Shown here piece after piece: positions 40,674 to 50,245 of a stretch of 64,000 nt of DNA. The stretch covers positions 3,409,564-3,473,563 of the forward strand of contig NZ_CP093302.1 of NCBI RefSeq assembly GCF_024362765.1, given 5' to 3'. Both the position numbers and the translations under genes were made by a program. The notes beneath the pieces are model-generated. The model was not told where the DNA came from and did not search any database. It saw only the letters and a list, made by a program, of their open reading frames with translations. How positions within the stretch are numbered: the stretch's first letter is position 1; the number at the start of each line of letters is the position of its first letter. Origin of the DNA: Alkalihalobacillus sp. LMS6 (GTDB lineage: Bacteria > Bacillota > Bacilli > Bacillales > Bacillaceae_D).

Positions 40674-41648
40674 TTATTCGTAAATTTTCTTCATCTCATT
40701 AATTTTAGAAATAATACTTGAGCGTAGTGTTTGTGGTTTTATTACTTCTACCGCTTGCCCTTGGCTTAGTAGCCACATTTCAATTCCTTTACCAAATACT
40801 TTGGCTCGGACTTTAATATACTCAGCGTCGATAGATGTAATTTCAGCAGCAGGCAGTTTATCTCGTATCACTTCACTTAAATAAGACTTACACTTAAGCT
40901 CAATATTTAATAGATCACCAGTTTGCATAAATGCAATTTGTTGTCTATAAATACCCTCTTGAAAACGTAGAACATCAGGTCTTTTTCTATCTCTTGATTC
41001 TAGACTCCGCTCATTAAATGAAACATCACTAATACGATCAACACGGAATATTGTTGGATAGTCATAGTCTTTATTTTCAATATGTGCTGCAAGATAAAAA
41101 TAATACTCCGAGAAAAGCAGTCCAACTGGTTTAACAACCCGCTTTTTTAATTCCCCATCTGCACGTTCGTATAGAAAGCTTATTTTACCTTCCTTCTTTG
41201 AAGCATTATTAAGTTCCCAGATTAATTCAATTAAAGAACGCCCATGTGATAGAGCTATATAATTGTATTGCTCATTAGCAATTAATTTCTTTAGCGTAAA
41301 TTCATCTTGCTTATAAGCAAAGTTAATTAAGCTATCCACTAATTGATCGAGTTCAACCTTTTTAAATGCGCGACTCTCTAATAAAATCTTCGTAATGACT
41401 AGGACTTCTTCTTTTAAAAGCCTTTTATGTTTCTGTAATTGATATGTATTGTTATGACGATTATATTTAATTGGCTCATCTTCTTCATCTGAATAATCTT
41501 TTTGTAAATGTAAGCGTAGCTCGTCCAAATACCTTCGAAACGTTCTTTCATTTATACGATTAGACTTTTTAAACTCTACTGCATCAAGATTTCCATCCTC
41601 TATTAATTTGTCATACATCTTTAGCAATAAGTCGACTTTCTTACTCAT
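40674..41648 (-). CDS. WYL-domain transcriptional regulator
   Basis: A 324-residue protein. N-terminal winged helix (about 1-75; INERTFRRYLDELR), a helical linker, then a WYL-type beta domain (about 150-235: KISFLYERADGELKKRVVKPVGLLFSEYYFYLAAHIE…IFRVDRI) and a C-terminal WCX-like extension (about 245-324). This order is that of BrxR/CapW-type regulators, which often control phage-defence genes. It diverges from an Mrr-like nuclease gene with a 167-base promoter region, consistent with control of that nuclease. Confidence 0.85.
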   Translation of the reverse strand: MSKKVDLLLKMYDKLIEDGNLDAVEFKKSNRINERTFRRYLDELRLHLQKDYSDEEDEPIKYNRHNNTYQLQKHKRLLKEEVLVITKILLESRAFKKVELDQLVDSLINFAYKQDEFTLKKLIANEQYNYIALSHGRSLIELIWELNNASKKEGKISFLYERADGELKKRVVKPVGLLFSEYYFYLAAHIENKDYDYPTIFRVDRISDVSFNERSLESRDRKRPDVLRFQEGIYRQQIAFMQTGDLLNIELKCKSYLSEVIRDKLPAAEITSIDAEYIKVRAKVFGKGIEMWLLSQGQAVEVIKPQTLRSSIISKINEMKKIYE

Positions 41649-41815
41649 CCGTTCTCAACATCCTCTCTATTCCTATTAATCCTAATTATTTATCTCATTA
41701 TTTGAATACATTTGTAAACTTTATAGTAATTAAGACCGATACTTATAAGGAATAGAAATGTAAGAGCTGAGAATGAATGAAAACAAGGTTAACAGCATAC
41801 ATAGGGAGTGAATTT

Positions 41816-42823
41816 ATGATTTACACCGTAAGAATTGCCCGAAATGAACGCTCGTTTCTTGAAGAAAACATTAGAAAGCAAAACTCTGTTTTCTATTTAG
41901 GGTGGGGTGAATTTAGTTTACTTGAAGAAAATTTTACTGCTATGACTTGTGAATATTATTCACGAAAGCCCCATATCCCTAACAGTTTAAAGAAAATACG
42001 CCATTTTTCAGATGGAGATCTGTTGTTAGTACCTAATTTTCCTTCAAACAAATTGTTAACGATTTTAGAAGTGAACGGGAATTTCCCAAACAATTACACC
42101 TGGAACAAAGGGAATCCAAGTCACTTAAATCATGGGATACATATTAAAAACTGTTATGGACTTGAAGGCAATATTAGCATGCATCATCATCTACTCGTAA
42201 AATGGTATGGAAAAAGCAGAGGGATGCAATTACCTATCAATAATACGACGCATATTCGTTCTGAATTGCAAGAGATAATTACGACTCTTAAAAAAAATCC
42301 AGAACAGCCTTTCTCGAAATCAACAATTGAAGACTACTTAATTGCACAATCTACCTCACTACTAAATCAATTTAAAGAGCAATTATATCGATTAAACCCT
42401 AACAATAGTGATCTATCCTTCGAAAAAATTATAGAGAATTTGATTCGCCAAAATGGATACGAACTCCATAGTAGGAATATCTATGATAAAAATGGTGGAG
42501 ATGCTGATCTTATCTTTTCAAAAGAGCACGAAGCAACAACTCCTTTTGAAATCGGTCTTTCATATTTATTCGTACAAGTAAAAAAACACCGTGGAACAAC
42601 GGATGAAAAAGGGGTCGATCAGCTTATTAAAATTATGGACTCAAAACGAGAATTCTCTCCTGCCAAAGGATGTTTAATTACCTTAGCAGATGATTGCTCT
42701 GAAGAAACATACCAAATGGCGGAAGATGCAGGAATTAAAATCATTACAGGGATAGAATTATGCCGTTTATTAATTGACCAAGCTATGGTGACAAGTGAAG
42801 CAGTAGCGGTTGAGTCTATTTAG
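41816..42823 (+). CDS. Mrr-like restriction endonuclease domain protein
   Basis: A 335-residue protein. The first 180 residues are an unrecognised beta-rich domain with an HHH and KWYGKSRG segment. Residues about 205-325 form an Mrr-type PD-(D/E)XK nuclease: FEKIIENLIRQNGYELHSRN, then DADLIF (Asp), FVQVKKH (Gln-x-Lys) and a final AEDAGIKIITGIELCRLL. The N-terminal part may recognise modified or foreign DNA. ATG 41816 is favoured by AGGGAGTG; an in-frame start at 41777 has none. Divergent from a WYL regulator: a candidate standalone defence module. Confidence 0.78.
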   Translation: MIYTVRIARNERSFLEENIRKQNSVFYLGWGEFSLLEENFTAMTCEYYSRKPHIPNSLKKIRHFSDGDLLLVPNFPSNKLLTILEVNGNFPNNYTWNKGNPSHLNHGIHIKNCYGLEGNISMHHHLLVKWYGKSRGMQLPINNTTHIRSELQEIITTLKKNPEQPFSKSTIEDYLIAQSTSLLNQFKEQLYRLNPNNSDLSFEKIIENLIRQNGYELHSRNIYDKNGGDADLIFSKEHEATTPFEIGLSYLFVQVKKHRGTTDEKGVDQLIKIMDSKREFSPAKGCLITLADDCSEETYQMAEDAGIKIITGIELCRLLIDQAMVTSEAVAVESI

Positions 42824-42982
42824 TAAGTAGGCTGCAACATATTTAACAGTACGAAGAAATTATTGAATCCGCAAAGTAATAGAATCTACTTAATTGAACG
42901 CATTAAATTCATTACATGGTTTACTAGCAATAGTTTTTTTAAAAAAAGTAATTTACTATCAAAAATTAACTTAAAACATCAC

Positions 42983-43025
42983 AAAAAGCGCTTCATTACC
43001 CTTAAAAGGTAATGAAGCGCTTTTT
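42983..43025. terminator. Large bidirectional terminator
   Basis: An 18-bp stem (42983-43000 with 43008-43025) around a seven-base loop, flanked by A- and T-runs. It closes the polysaccharide operon on the minus strand and faces the nuclease gene. Confidence 0.9.
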
Positions 43026-43028
43026 AAG

Positions 43029-44348
43029 TTAAACCATTTCTTTCTCTAGTTTCACAACGGGTCGCCCCACAGAGAAGTAATCTAGCTTTGCTTCTTTCAT
43101 TTCTTCAATGTTAAAGCAGTTCCGACCATCAAAAATAACGGCTTCTTTCAAGTTTTCTTTAAACTGCTCGGTAGTAAGAGAGCAAATCTCATCCCATTCT
43201 GTAACGATAAATGCTGCATCAGCGTTATGAATGGCTTCTAACGCACTGTCGGCATAGTTTACGGCTTCAGGAAGAATTTTCTTTGCATTATCCATTGCGA
43301 TTGGATCATAGCCTACGACATTGGCTCCTGCCAGAACTAATTCCTGCGCAAGGATAATCGATGCAGCTTCTCGCATATCATCGGTATTCGGCTTGAACGC
43401 TAATCCAAGCATCGCAATTGTCTTACCACGAAGAGATCCAAAATACTCTTTAGCTTTGTCTACTAATAAACGTTGTTGTTTATAATTCACTTCAATAACA
43501 GCTTTAAGTAGAGTGAATTCGTGTTCAACATTCCCTGCAATTTGAACAAGAGCGCTCGTATCTTTAGGAAAACATGAGCCCCCATATCCAATACCAGCAT
43601 TTAAGAACTTTTCCCCTATCCGCTTATCTTGACCCATTCCCTTCGCGACATCATCAATGTTCGCATCTAACTTATCGCAAAGATTCGCAATCTCATTCAC
43701 AAAACTAATTTTTGTGGCAAGAAACGCATTCGAGGCGTATTTAATCATTTCCGCGCTTCGAATATCCGTACGGAATACAGGAATGCCGAAAGGTTTATTA
43801 ATCTCTTCGATTAAATCACCGGCAATTGGACTGTCCGCCCCAATGACAATTCGATCACCATGGAATGTATCTTGAACAGCTGATCCTTCACGTAAAAACT
43901 CAGGATTTGAAACAACGTCAAAAGGTATATCGGTTCTAGCCTCTATAAACCGTTTAATATAATCATTTGTACCAACAGGAACGGTACTCTTTGTCACAAC
44001 CACAGCATATTTTGTAAGATGATCAGCGATATTTTGTGCAACTGACTCAATAAACCTCAAATCAGCCGTTCCATCTTCCTTTTGAGGTGTACCTACAGCA
44101 ATATAAATTGCATCTACATCTTCAAATGCTTCCTTATGCACTGTAGTAAAGGAAAGGCGGTTTTCATTAATGTTTTTTAACATCATCTCTGATAAACCCG
44201 GTTCGAAAATAGGAGAAGCTCCTTTTTGCATACTTTCTACCTTCGCTTGATCAACATCCACACAGGCAACATTATGACCTGACTCCGATAAAGCAACACC
44301 AGTCACCAGACCAACATAGCCAGTACCAACGACTGCTATTCTACTCAT
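43029..44348 (-). CDS. ugd: UDP-glucose 6-dehydrogenase
   Basis: A 439-residue enzyme that oxidises UDP-glucose to UDP-glucuronate with two NAD. Seen: IAVVGTGYVGLVTG at the start, VGTPQKEDGTADL, the STVPVGT block, NPEFLREGSAVQD and the catalytic Cys in GIGYGGSCFPKDTSAL (near 255-270), and AMLGLAFKPNTDDMREA. ATG 44348 is chosen since AAAGGA lies eight bases before it. Last gene of the surface-polysaccharide operon, while the UDP-glucose producer galU is first, so the two provide glucuronate units. Its base composition is ordinary, unlike the AT-rich genes just upstream. Confidence 0.95.
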   Translation of the reverse strand: MSRIAVVGTGYVGLVTGVALSESGHNVACVDVDQAKVESMQKGASPIFEPGLSEMMLKNINENRLSFTTVHKEAFEDVDAIYIAVGTPQKEDGTADLRFIESVAQNIADHLTKYAVVVTKSTVPVGTNDYIKRFIEARTDIPFDVVSNPEFLREGSAVQDTFHGDRIVIGADSPIAGDLIEEINKPFGIPVFRTDIRSAEMIKYASNAFLATKISFVNEIANLCDKLDANIDDVAKGMGQDKRIGEKFLNAGIGYGGSCFPKDTSALVQIAGNVEHEFTLLKAVIEVNYKQQRLLVDKAKEYFGSLRGKTIAMLGLAFKPNTDDMREAASIILAQELVLAGANVVGYDPIAMDNAKKILPEAVNYADSALEAIHNADAAFIVTEWDEICSLTTEQFKENLKEAVIFDGRNCFNIEEMKEAKLDYFSVGRPVVKLEKEMV

Positions 44349-44353
44349 AATTC

Positions 44354-45481
44354 TCATCCTTTTCTGCGATATTGGTAGTTAAGAACAGTCTTTGCTGCAT
44401 AATAATAAGATTCATTTCTTAATAAATGTAATGCCAAGTTCTCTTTATTCTCACTTTTTCCAAGTATTGATTTGATAAATCTTTTAATACTAGAGAGCAA
44501 ATTACCGTCATAGAAAAATTTTGAATAAGAATATATTGTATTTCTTTTTATATAAGTATTAAAAATATCTTGAGATATTTTGAGATTTCTTGCTTCATAA
44601 TTATCGGTTAATTGAGCATTTAAACCCTCAATATTTACTTTAGCTTTCTCTTTATCTATTACTACCTTATTACTATTTAATGACTTAGAATGGTAGAGAA
44701 ATTCATAACTAAATTTTTCTTTACCTAGGTGGATAACTACTGAATATGAATTATCAGTTTTATCTTCGAAATTCTTTGAGTCAAAATAAAAATTTCCAAG
44801 ACTATAAAAAATAATTGAATCATTATATTTCTCGTATCCTTGTGGAACATGTGGGTGTGTACCAATTAAAACGTCTACACCAATGTCACAGAGCTGTTTA
44901 TATCTTAATCTCCATTCCAATTGTGGAACTGAGACGTTTTCTAAACCGCAATGAGCATTAAAAATTATATAATCACATTTTTCTTTTAAACTCTTTACTA
45001 TTGAATCAATTTTCGAATGATTTATCCAAGCATAACCACTCTTATCACTACATGTATAATAATCTAAAGCTCCAAATTGCGCTTCCCCTGCATTTATAAT
45101 TCCTATTTTCAAACCATCTTTTTCAACAATTAGAGGTTTATAGGCATCATCAAAACATAAACCAGCACCGATGACTTTTAAGTTATTTTTTTTTGCCTCT
45201 TCTAAAGTTTCTTTTAGACCTACCTCTCCGTAATCCATTATATGATTATTAGCTAAACATAATGTATCAAAACCATGAGTTTCAAGACCCTTTAAAGTGT
45301 TTTTCACTTGCGAATGATGACCACCAGATTTTTCTATAGATTTACCGTTACTATGAACCGGTGCTTCAAAGTTTGCTATAGCAATATCCGAATCTCTTAT
45401 GTAACTCGAAACTTCTTCAGAGCATATAAGACCATCAGAGTTTTTATAATTTACTATATCTCCACACACAATAATCTTCAT
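44354..45481 (-). CDS. CapA/PgsA-like metallophosphatase-fold protein
   Basis: The 375-residue protein begins MKIIVCGDIVNYK and has the CapA set: IAIANFEAPV (about 32), LANNHIMDYG (about 76-85), GIINAGEAQ, NAHCG…, IGTHPHVPQGYE (about 215) and FYSLGNFYF. CapA/PgsA proteins take part in poly-gamma-glutamate synthesis or export. Unlike PgsA it lacks an N-terminal membrane anchor and has an extra C-terminal region of about 110 residues. In this operon, near a TupA-like ligase gene and ugd, it may help build a glutamate-containing polymer. Confidence 0.82.
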   Translation of the reverse strand: MKIIVCGDIVNYKNSDGLICSEEVSSYIRDSDIAIANFEAPVHSNGKSIEKSGGHHSQVKNTLKGLETHGFDTLCLANNHIMDYGEVGLKETLEEAKKNNLKVIGAGLCFDDAYKPLIVEKDGLKIGIINAGEAQFGALDYYTCSDKSGYAWINHSKIDSIVKSLKEKCDYIIFNAHCGLENVSVPQLEWRLRYKQLCDIGVDVLIGTHPHVPQGYEKYNDSIIFYSLGNFYFDSKNFEDKTDNSYSVVIHLGKEKFSYEFLYHSKSLNSNKVVIDKEKAKVNIEGLNAQLTDNYEARNLKISQDIFNTYIKRNTIYSYSKFFYDGNLLSSIKRFIKSILGKSENKENLALHLLRNESYYYAAKTVLNYQYRRKG

Positions 45482-45484
45482 TAA

Positions 45485-46771
45485 TTAACTCCTTGATTTC
45501 CTAGAAATATTTAACGTAACAATAATAAGAAATATATTTAACACAGCACCAGTTATACTAAAAATAGCTATCGCCACTATCTCATTATTAAACAGTAAAA
45601 AACCTATTAACATTCCCGATATTCTTGTAATTAATGATATTATAGTAAAATTAAGATGAAATTTTTGTGCTTTCAGCACAGGCAACGATCTAACCGCAGG
45701 GTTGTTTATAAAAAGAAAAAACAACCATAACGACAACCAACTAGCGTATGTTCCTGCTACATTCCAACCTTCCCCAAAAACTAATTCAAATATCGCAGGA
45801 CCAAAAAATATTATTATTCCAAATGGAACTAAACCAATTACAGCAAGAACAAGAGTAGCTTTTTTAATTAAACCATACATATCCTCACCTTTATGATAGG
45901 CTTCTGTAATCCGAGGATAAAATACGTCGCCAATAGATTTACCTAATAATTGGATAGGTGCATTTAATGCTGTCCTAGCGATTGTATAATAACCAACTGC
46001 TACTGGACCAACAAAACTCATTAATAATAAAACAGGTATACTTTGGGACATTGCATTCAATAACATTTGAGGTGATCGATATTTCGGAAAGTCATTATGT
46101 TGTTTAGCAACATTTAATATATTTTTAGCATTCTCACTGTTAATCCTTAAATTAAATTTTATCTTTTTCTTAGATAGCAAGTACATTATTAGAGCCTTAG
46201 AACCACTATTTGCTGATTGAATAGTAATTAGACCACCCGCAATAGGATTGATAAACCCTAAGCCTACTTTTCCTCCGTTCATTAGTATTGAATGATAAAC
46301 AGCAGCTTTTGCTGATAATGAGAACTCTTTATTTCTTATCATCCACTGTTCTATTATTTGTAAACAAGCAGCTCCCAAGATGACTAAAGGTATCAATATT
46401 AAATATAAGGTCAGGTTAATATCCTCAAAAGCATCAAAAATTTTTAAAATGCTTATTAACACAATAGAGATTACAGACATAATTAAAGAAATGAATACTG
46501 ATAGATTAGCAATATCAAGCGCCTCTGTCTCTCTTTTAGGTAACACAATGGCTATTGGATACGTTAAAGCAGCTATCGGTATGATAATTTCAGCAATTGC
46601 AGTAAATGTACCTAACTGACCAATTGCTTCTGGTCCAAATAAACGGGTTATCAACGGCATAGTAGCGAAGATAATCGCTTGAGCGAACATTGTACCTGAA
46701 GCTAGAATAACTATATTTCTAAACATAGTCTTTTTAAATATTTTATTCTTTATATTTTTAATTACTCTCAC
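45485..46771 (-). CDS. wzx: Wzx-type polysaccharide flippase
   Basis: A 428-residue membrane protein with 12 or more helices. The N-terminal RNIVILASGTMFAQAIIFATMPLITRLFGPEAIGQLGTF is typical of the polysaccharide (MOP) exporter family, and the C-terminal half repeats the pattern. It flips lipid-linked repeat units to the outer face for Wzy-type polymerisation. Very AT-rich. Confidence 0.87.
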   Translation of the reverse strand: MRVIKNIKNKIFKKTMFRNIVILASGTMFAQAIIFATMPLITRLFGPEAIGQLGTFTAIAEIIIPIAALTYPIAIVLPKRETEALDIANLSVFISLIMSVISIVLISILKIFDAFEDINLTLYLILIPLVILGAACLQIIEQWMIRNKEFSLSAKAAVYHSILMNGGKVGLGFINPIAGGLITIQSANSGSKALIMYLLSKKKIKFNLRINSENAKNILNVAKQHNDFPKYRSPQMLLNAMSQSIPVLLLMSFVGPVAVGYYTIARTALNAPIQLLGKSIGDVFYPRITEAYHKGEDMYGLIKKATLVLAVIGLVPFGIIIFFGPAIFELVFGEGWNVAGTYASWLSLWLFFLFINNPAVRSLPVLKAQKFHLNFTIISLITRISGMLIGFLLFNNEIVAIAIFSITGAVLNIFLIIVTLNISRKSRS

Positions 46772-46814
46772 ACACTTCTGTCAAATTTTCAGACTTTAAT
46801 TTTAAAGTTGGTAA

Positions 46815-47684
46815 CTAATATTTAATTGATCCAATATCTTCTTTGAGAACGAGATTTCCTAACCACTCATCTTGGTGTATATGTTTATATGGTCTAAGCC
46901 CATTAGCTGGGGTAAAAGTTAGTTCGCCAAAAAAAACTTTACCATCCGAATCATAAAGATCTACCCTCACAAATGGAAAAATTAAAGATAACTTTTGAGC
47001 TAATTCAATCATAAGCTCAAAATTTTGTGGTTTCTCAGGTCTGGATTTAGATTTCTCTATAATACTTGATTCCAAATCTATCGGATTCCAATTTAAATCT
47101 AAATAATCCATTTTCTGTTTATTTTTTCGATCTGAAACAACTTGCACAAATTTCACTTCACCGTAGAAGCAATAAAATTTGTAATCTTTCAATCCTCTTT
47201 TGTTTGATATTAATTCTTCGGCAACGACTCTTGGTCTTATTAATTTGTAGTTTGTTTCACCAGTAATATGGTAATAGTTAGTATTGAACCAATTTTTAAG
47301 GGCTTCACTTAGTTCAGGAGGACTGACTTCTTTTTTGTCCATAACTATAAGGTTTTGACCTGCGCTATGTGTTGCTTTTAAAACAAAACTATTAGGAAGT
47401 TCATCTAAATTTAATTCATTATAATTATCGTAAACTTTAATTAAAGAAATTAAGTATTCACTACCTATAGTCTCCTCTACAAAATCCCTAACTTCATACT
47501 TATCAATATATGGTCCTAATCTTTCTAAATTACCGTACATTTTAGCCCATTGTATTTTTTCTGTAAATGTTTTTGGTTGTTCTAAATTCAGTAGCCTTTT
47601 ATGATGTTTAAAATATATAAGTCTTAATAATATCTTTTGAGTAAAAGAGAATTGATTTACAGCTCTCTTTATAAAAATCTTCAA
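46815..47684 (-). CDS. TupA-like ATP-grasp protein
   Basis: A 289-residue member of the TupA-like ATP-grasp family: PKTFTEKIQWAKMYGN near the start, then PYIDKYEVRDFVEETIG, SFVLKATHSAGQNLIV, VVAEELIS, DYKFYCFYGEVKFVQV and the metal-ligand end FVRVDLYDSDGKVFFGELTFTPANG. TupA was described from teichuronopeptide synthesis in alkaliphilic Bacillus, attaching or polymerising amino acids on the polymer; other members decorate capsules. A TTG start at 47684 is favoured by AGGGGA six bases before it. Confidence 0.82.
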   Translation of the reverse strand: MKIFIKRAVNQFSFTQKILLRLIYFKHHKRLLNLEQPKTFTEKIQWAKMYGNLERLGPYIDKYEVRDFVEETIGSEYLISLIKVYDNYNELNLDELPNSFVLKATHSAGQNLIVMDKKEVSPPELSEALKNWFNTNYYHITGETNYKLIRPRVVAEELISNKRGLKDYKFYCFYGEVKFVQVVSDRKNKQKMDYLDLNWNPIDLESSIIEKSKSRPEKPQNFELMIELAQKLSLIFPFVRVDLYDSDGKVFFGELTFTPANGLRPYKHIHQDEWLGNLVLKEDIGSIKY

Positions 47685-47749
47685 ATAAATTCCCCTCACT
47701 AGTGCATTTCTTATTTACAGTATTAGATAATTTAATTGCTAATTAAGAT

Positions 47750-49123
47750 TTATAAAAACTCCTTCTGACACAACAATTCTATGCTTTCCCATTCATCATT
47801 TGATAAATCAATATCATTCTCATTAAGATCAGTTCCTAGCTGTACTTCAATAAACTCTAATTTTGTCAAAGCTTTAATGGCATGCTTTGACCCCTTCTGA
47901 ATATTTAAGATATCTCCAGACTTAACATGTTTAATAATACCATCTAAAATAAATAAACCTTCTCCATTTACAATATTCCACACTTCATTGCGGGTCTCGT
48001 GATGATGATAGCCTATGTACTTATCTGGTAAAATAGAGAATCGTTTAGTCAACATTGACTCACCATTTTCAAATTTTGCAGAATCAATTACCTGATAGGA
48101 ACCCCAGCGCCTTTCTTCAAACATAGGTCTTTGATTAAAATCTTTTACTAATTCTTTTATTCTCGGACTTGCAGACTTATCAGTAACTAATATACCATCA
48201 GCACTAGCAGCTACTACAATATTATCTAATCCTAAAGCTGCTACAGGAATGTCTAATTCGTTTACGACATGAGTATTATTAGAATCAGCACTTATAGTTC
48301 CTTTTCCTATTAGAGAAGTTTTCATTTCATCTGTTAAAGTATTCCACGTACCTAAATCCTTCCAATATCCATCATATGAAAGGGAGACTATATTAGATAA
48401 CCTTTCAACTACTTCATAATCAAAGCTGATTTTAGGTAATTCAGAATAATTGTTAAGTAATTCATTATAGTTAACCGGCAAATCCTTCTCTATTAATATA
48501 TTAATAACAGTCCTTAACTTAAATGCAAAAACACCTGTATTCCATAGTGCTCCTTCTTTAATTAATATCTCAGCATTCTTCTCTGTTGGTTTCTCCTGAA
48601 AATGACTTACTTTTATATAATTATCTTGAGTTACTTCCTCAGGTACTATATAACCATACTTAGAAGATGGATAAGTGGGACTGACGCCAATTAATCCTAA
48701 ATCAGCATTAGTATTTTTAAGTAACAACTCTAATTCTTTAACTTTGATAAAAAAGTCCTCATCAACGTAAGGATCTACAGGCAGTATACTTATAGCTTCA
48801 TCAAGTGAAACTCCTTGTATTGAATACAAGTACGTAGCTGCAAGAGCAATTGCTGGAAATGTATCTCTTCTCTCTGGTTCTATAATTAGAGGCACATTTT
48901 GTCCAAGTTGATTAGTTATCATATCAACTTGAGAATAACTAGTAGCGATGATTGTTGATTTATCCAGTTTCACTTTCTCTAGTTGTCTCCAGACTCTCTC
49001 AACCATTGAAGATTTAGTATCGCCTTCGCCTTCTAATACTTTGAGAAATTGTTTCGACCTTGAATCATTTGATAAAGGCCATAATCTTTTTCCTGATCCC
49101 CCAGAGAGTAACACTAACCTCAT
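47750..49123 (-). CDS. manC: Mannose-1-phosphate guanylyltransferase / mannose-6-phosphate isomerase (ManC type)
   Basis: A 457-residue bifunctional type. The N-terminal GTP transferase domain has LLSGGSGKRLWPLSN with SKQFLK (residues 4-28), FQEKPTEKNA and VSLSYDGYWKDLGTW. The C-terminal cupin domain (about 345-445) has RRWGSYQVI and YHHHETRNEVWNIVNGEG, the isomerase metal site. It makes GDP-mannose for the glycosyltransferases encoded upstream. A phosphomannomutase gene is not in the cluster. The family GTRLWP Thr is Lys here. Confidence 0.92.
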   Translation of the reverse strand: MRLVLLSGGSGKRLWPLSNDSRSKQFLKVLEGEGDTKSSMVERVWRQLEKVKLDKSTIIATSYSQVDMITNQLGQNVPLIIEPERRDTFPAIALAATYLYSIQGVSLDEAISILPVDPYVDEDFFIKVKELELLLKNTNADLGLIGVSPTYPSSKYGYIVPEEVTQDNYIKVSHFQEKPTEKNAEILIKEGALWNTGVFAFKLRTVINILIEKDLPVNYNELLNNYSELPKISFDYEVVERLSNIVSLSYDGYWKDLGTWNTLTDEMKTSLIGKGTISADSNNTHVVNELDIPVAALGLDNIVVAASADGILVTDKSASPRIKELVKDFNQRPMFEERRWGSYQVIDSAKFENGESMLTKRFSILPDKYIGYHHHETRNEVWNIVNGEGLFILDGIIKHVKSGDILNIQKGSKHAIKALTKLEFIEVQLGTDLNENDIDLSNDEWESIELLCQKEFL

Positions 49124-49135
49124 ATATATACCCCT

Positions 49136-50245
49136 TTATAATTTATCGTATTTGTCTTGCACAAAATTTCTTAGCTTCTCTTGAAAAACCTCTGGCGAAA
49201 ACTTTAAAGCATGTTCTCTAATTTCTTGATAATCAAAAGTCTCTGCTTCAAATTTTTCTACAGCCTTAACAATAGAAGGTACATCTTGGTTATAGAAAAA
49301 CACTCCTGTTTTTATTGTACTTTCGTTTTTAACTGTTTCCAATGAACCACCTTTACCAAATGCAATAACAGGTGTACCACAGGCCTGAGCTTCAACAGGA
49401 GTTATACCAAAATCTTCTTCAGCAGCGAAAACGAATGCTTTTGCTCGTTGCATATAACTTATTAAATTATCAAAAGATTGATATCCTAAAAGTTGAATGT
49501 TACTACTTGCTTTAGATTCAATTTTTTTAAAGTCAGGTCCATCACCTATAACGATTAATTTTTTTTCGGGCATATTTGAAAAGGCCTCAACAATTAAATC
49601 CATCTTTTTGTAAGGAACCATCCTTGATGCTGTCACATAATAATTCTCTTTTTTAGGTTGAAAAGAAAACGAGGATATATCAACAGGAGGGTAAACAACT
49701 AATGATTCTCTACCATAAACTTTCTTTATTCGTTTGCCGATAAATTCCGAATTGGATAAAAAATAATCCACACCGTTGGCTGTCCGATAATCCCATATTC
49801 TCATGTAATGCATTATACTTTTTGCAATTATGCCTTTCAGGCCTTTATTTAGATTTGCCTCTTTGAAGTACTGATGTTGTAAATCCCATGCATAACGAAT
49901 AGGAGAATGAACGTAAGATATATGTAACTGATCCGGACCAGTTATGATACCTTTCGCAACGGCATGAGAGCTTGATATAATAACGTCGTACTCGGAAACA
50001 TCCAATTGTTCAATGGCAATTGGCATTAGCGGCAAGTACTGGCGGTATCTTTTTTTGGAAAATGGTAATTTCTGAATAAATGTTGTCTTAACTTGTTTAT
50101 TCCCTATAAACGAACGATTGTTTCCATCTAGAAAATCAACAATACTAAACAAATCTGCATCGGGATAGATTTTTATTATCTCTTCTAGAACCTTTTCAGC
50201 TCCAGCATATGTTACTAACCAATCATGAACAATACAAACCTTCAA
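49136..50245 (-). CDS. GT4-family glycosyltransferase
   Basis: The 369-residue GT-B enzyme begins MKVCIVHDWLVTYAGAEKVLEEI. Further motifs are YVHSPIRYAWDL, VVYPPVDISSF, YYVTASRMVPYKKMDLIVEAF (nucleotide loop) and FGITPVEAQACGTPVIAFGKGG (the EX7E motif region). Probably a mannosyltransferase using GDP-mannose made by the next gene. It overlaps the upstream glycosyltransferase gene by four bases. Confidence 0.88.
   Translation of the reverse strand: MKVCIVHDWLVTYAGAEKVLEEIIKIYPDADLFSIVDFLDGNNRSFIGNKQVKTTFIQKLPFSKKRYRQYLPLMPIAIEQLDVSEYDVIISSSHAVAKGIITGPDQLHISYVHSPIRYAWDLQHQYFKEANLNKGLKGIIAKSIMHYMRIWDYRTANGVDYFLSNSEFIGKRIKKVYGRESLVVYPPVDISSFSFQPKKENYYVTASRMVPYKKMDLIVEAFSNMPEKKLIVIGDGPDFKKIESKASSNIQLLGYQSFDNLISYMQRAKAFVFAAEEDFGITPVEAQACGTPVIAFGKGGSLETVKNESTIKTGVFFYNQDVPSIVKAVEKFEAETFDYQEIREHALKFSPEVFQEKLRNFVQDKYDKL

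Noticed and set aside
39330-42830. Prophage or integrative element around the XRE and WYL genes
   Set aside because: No integrase, attachment repeats or structural phage genes are present.
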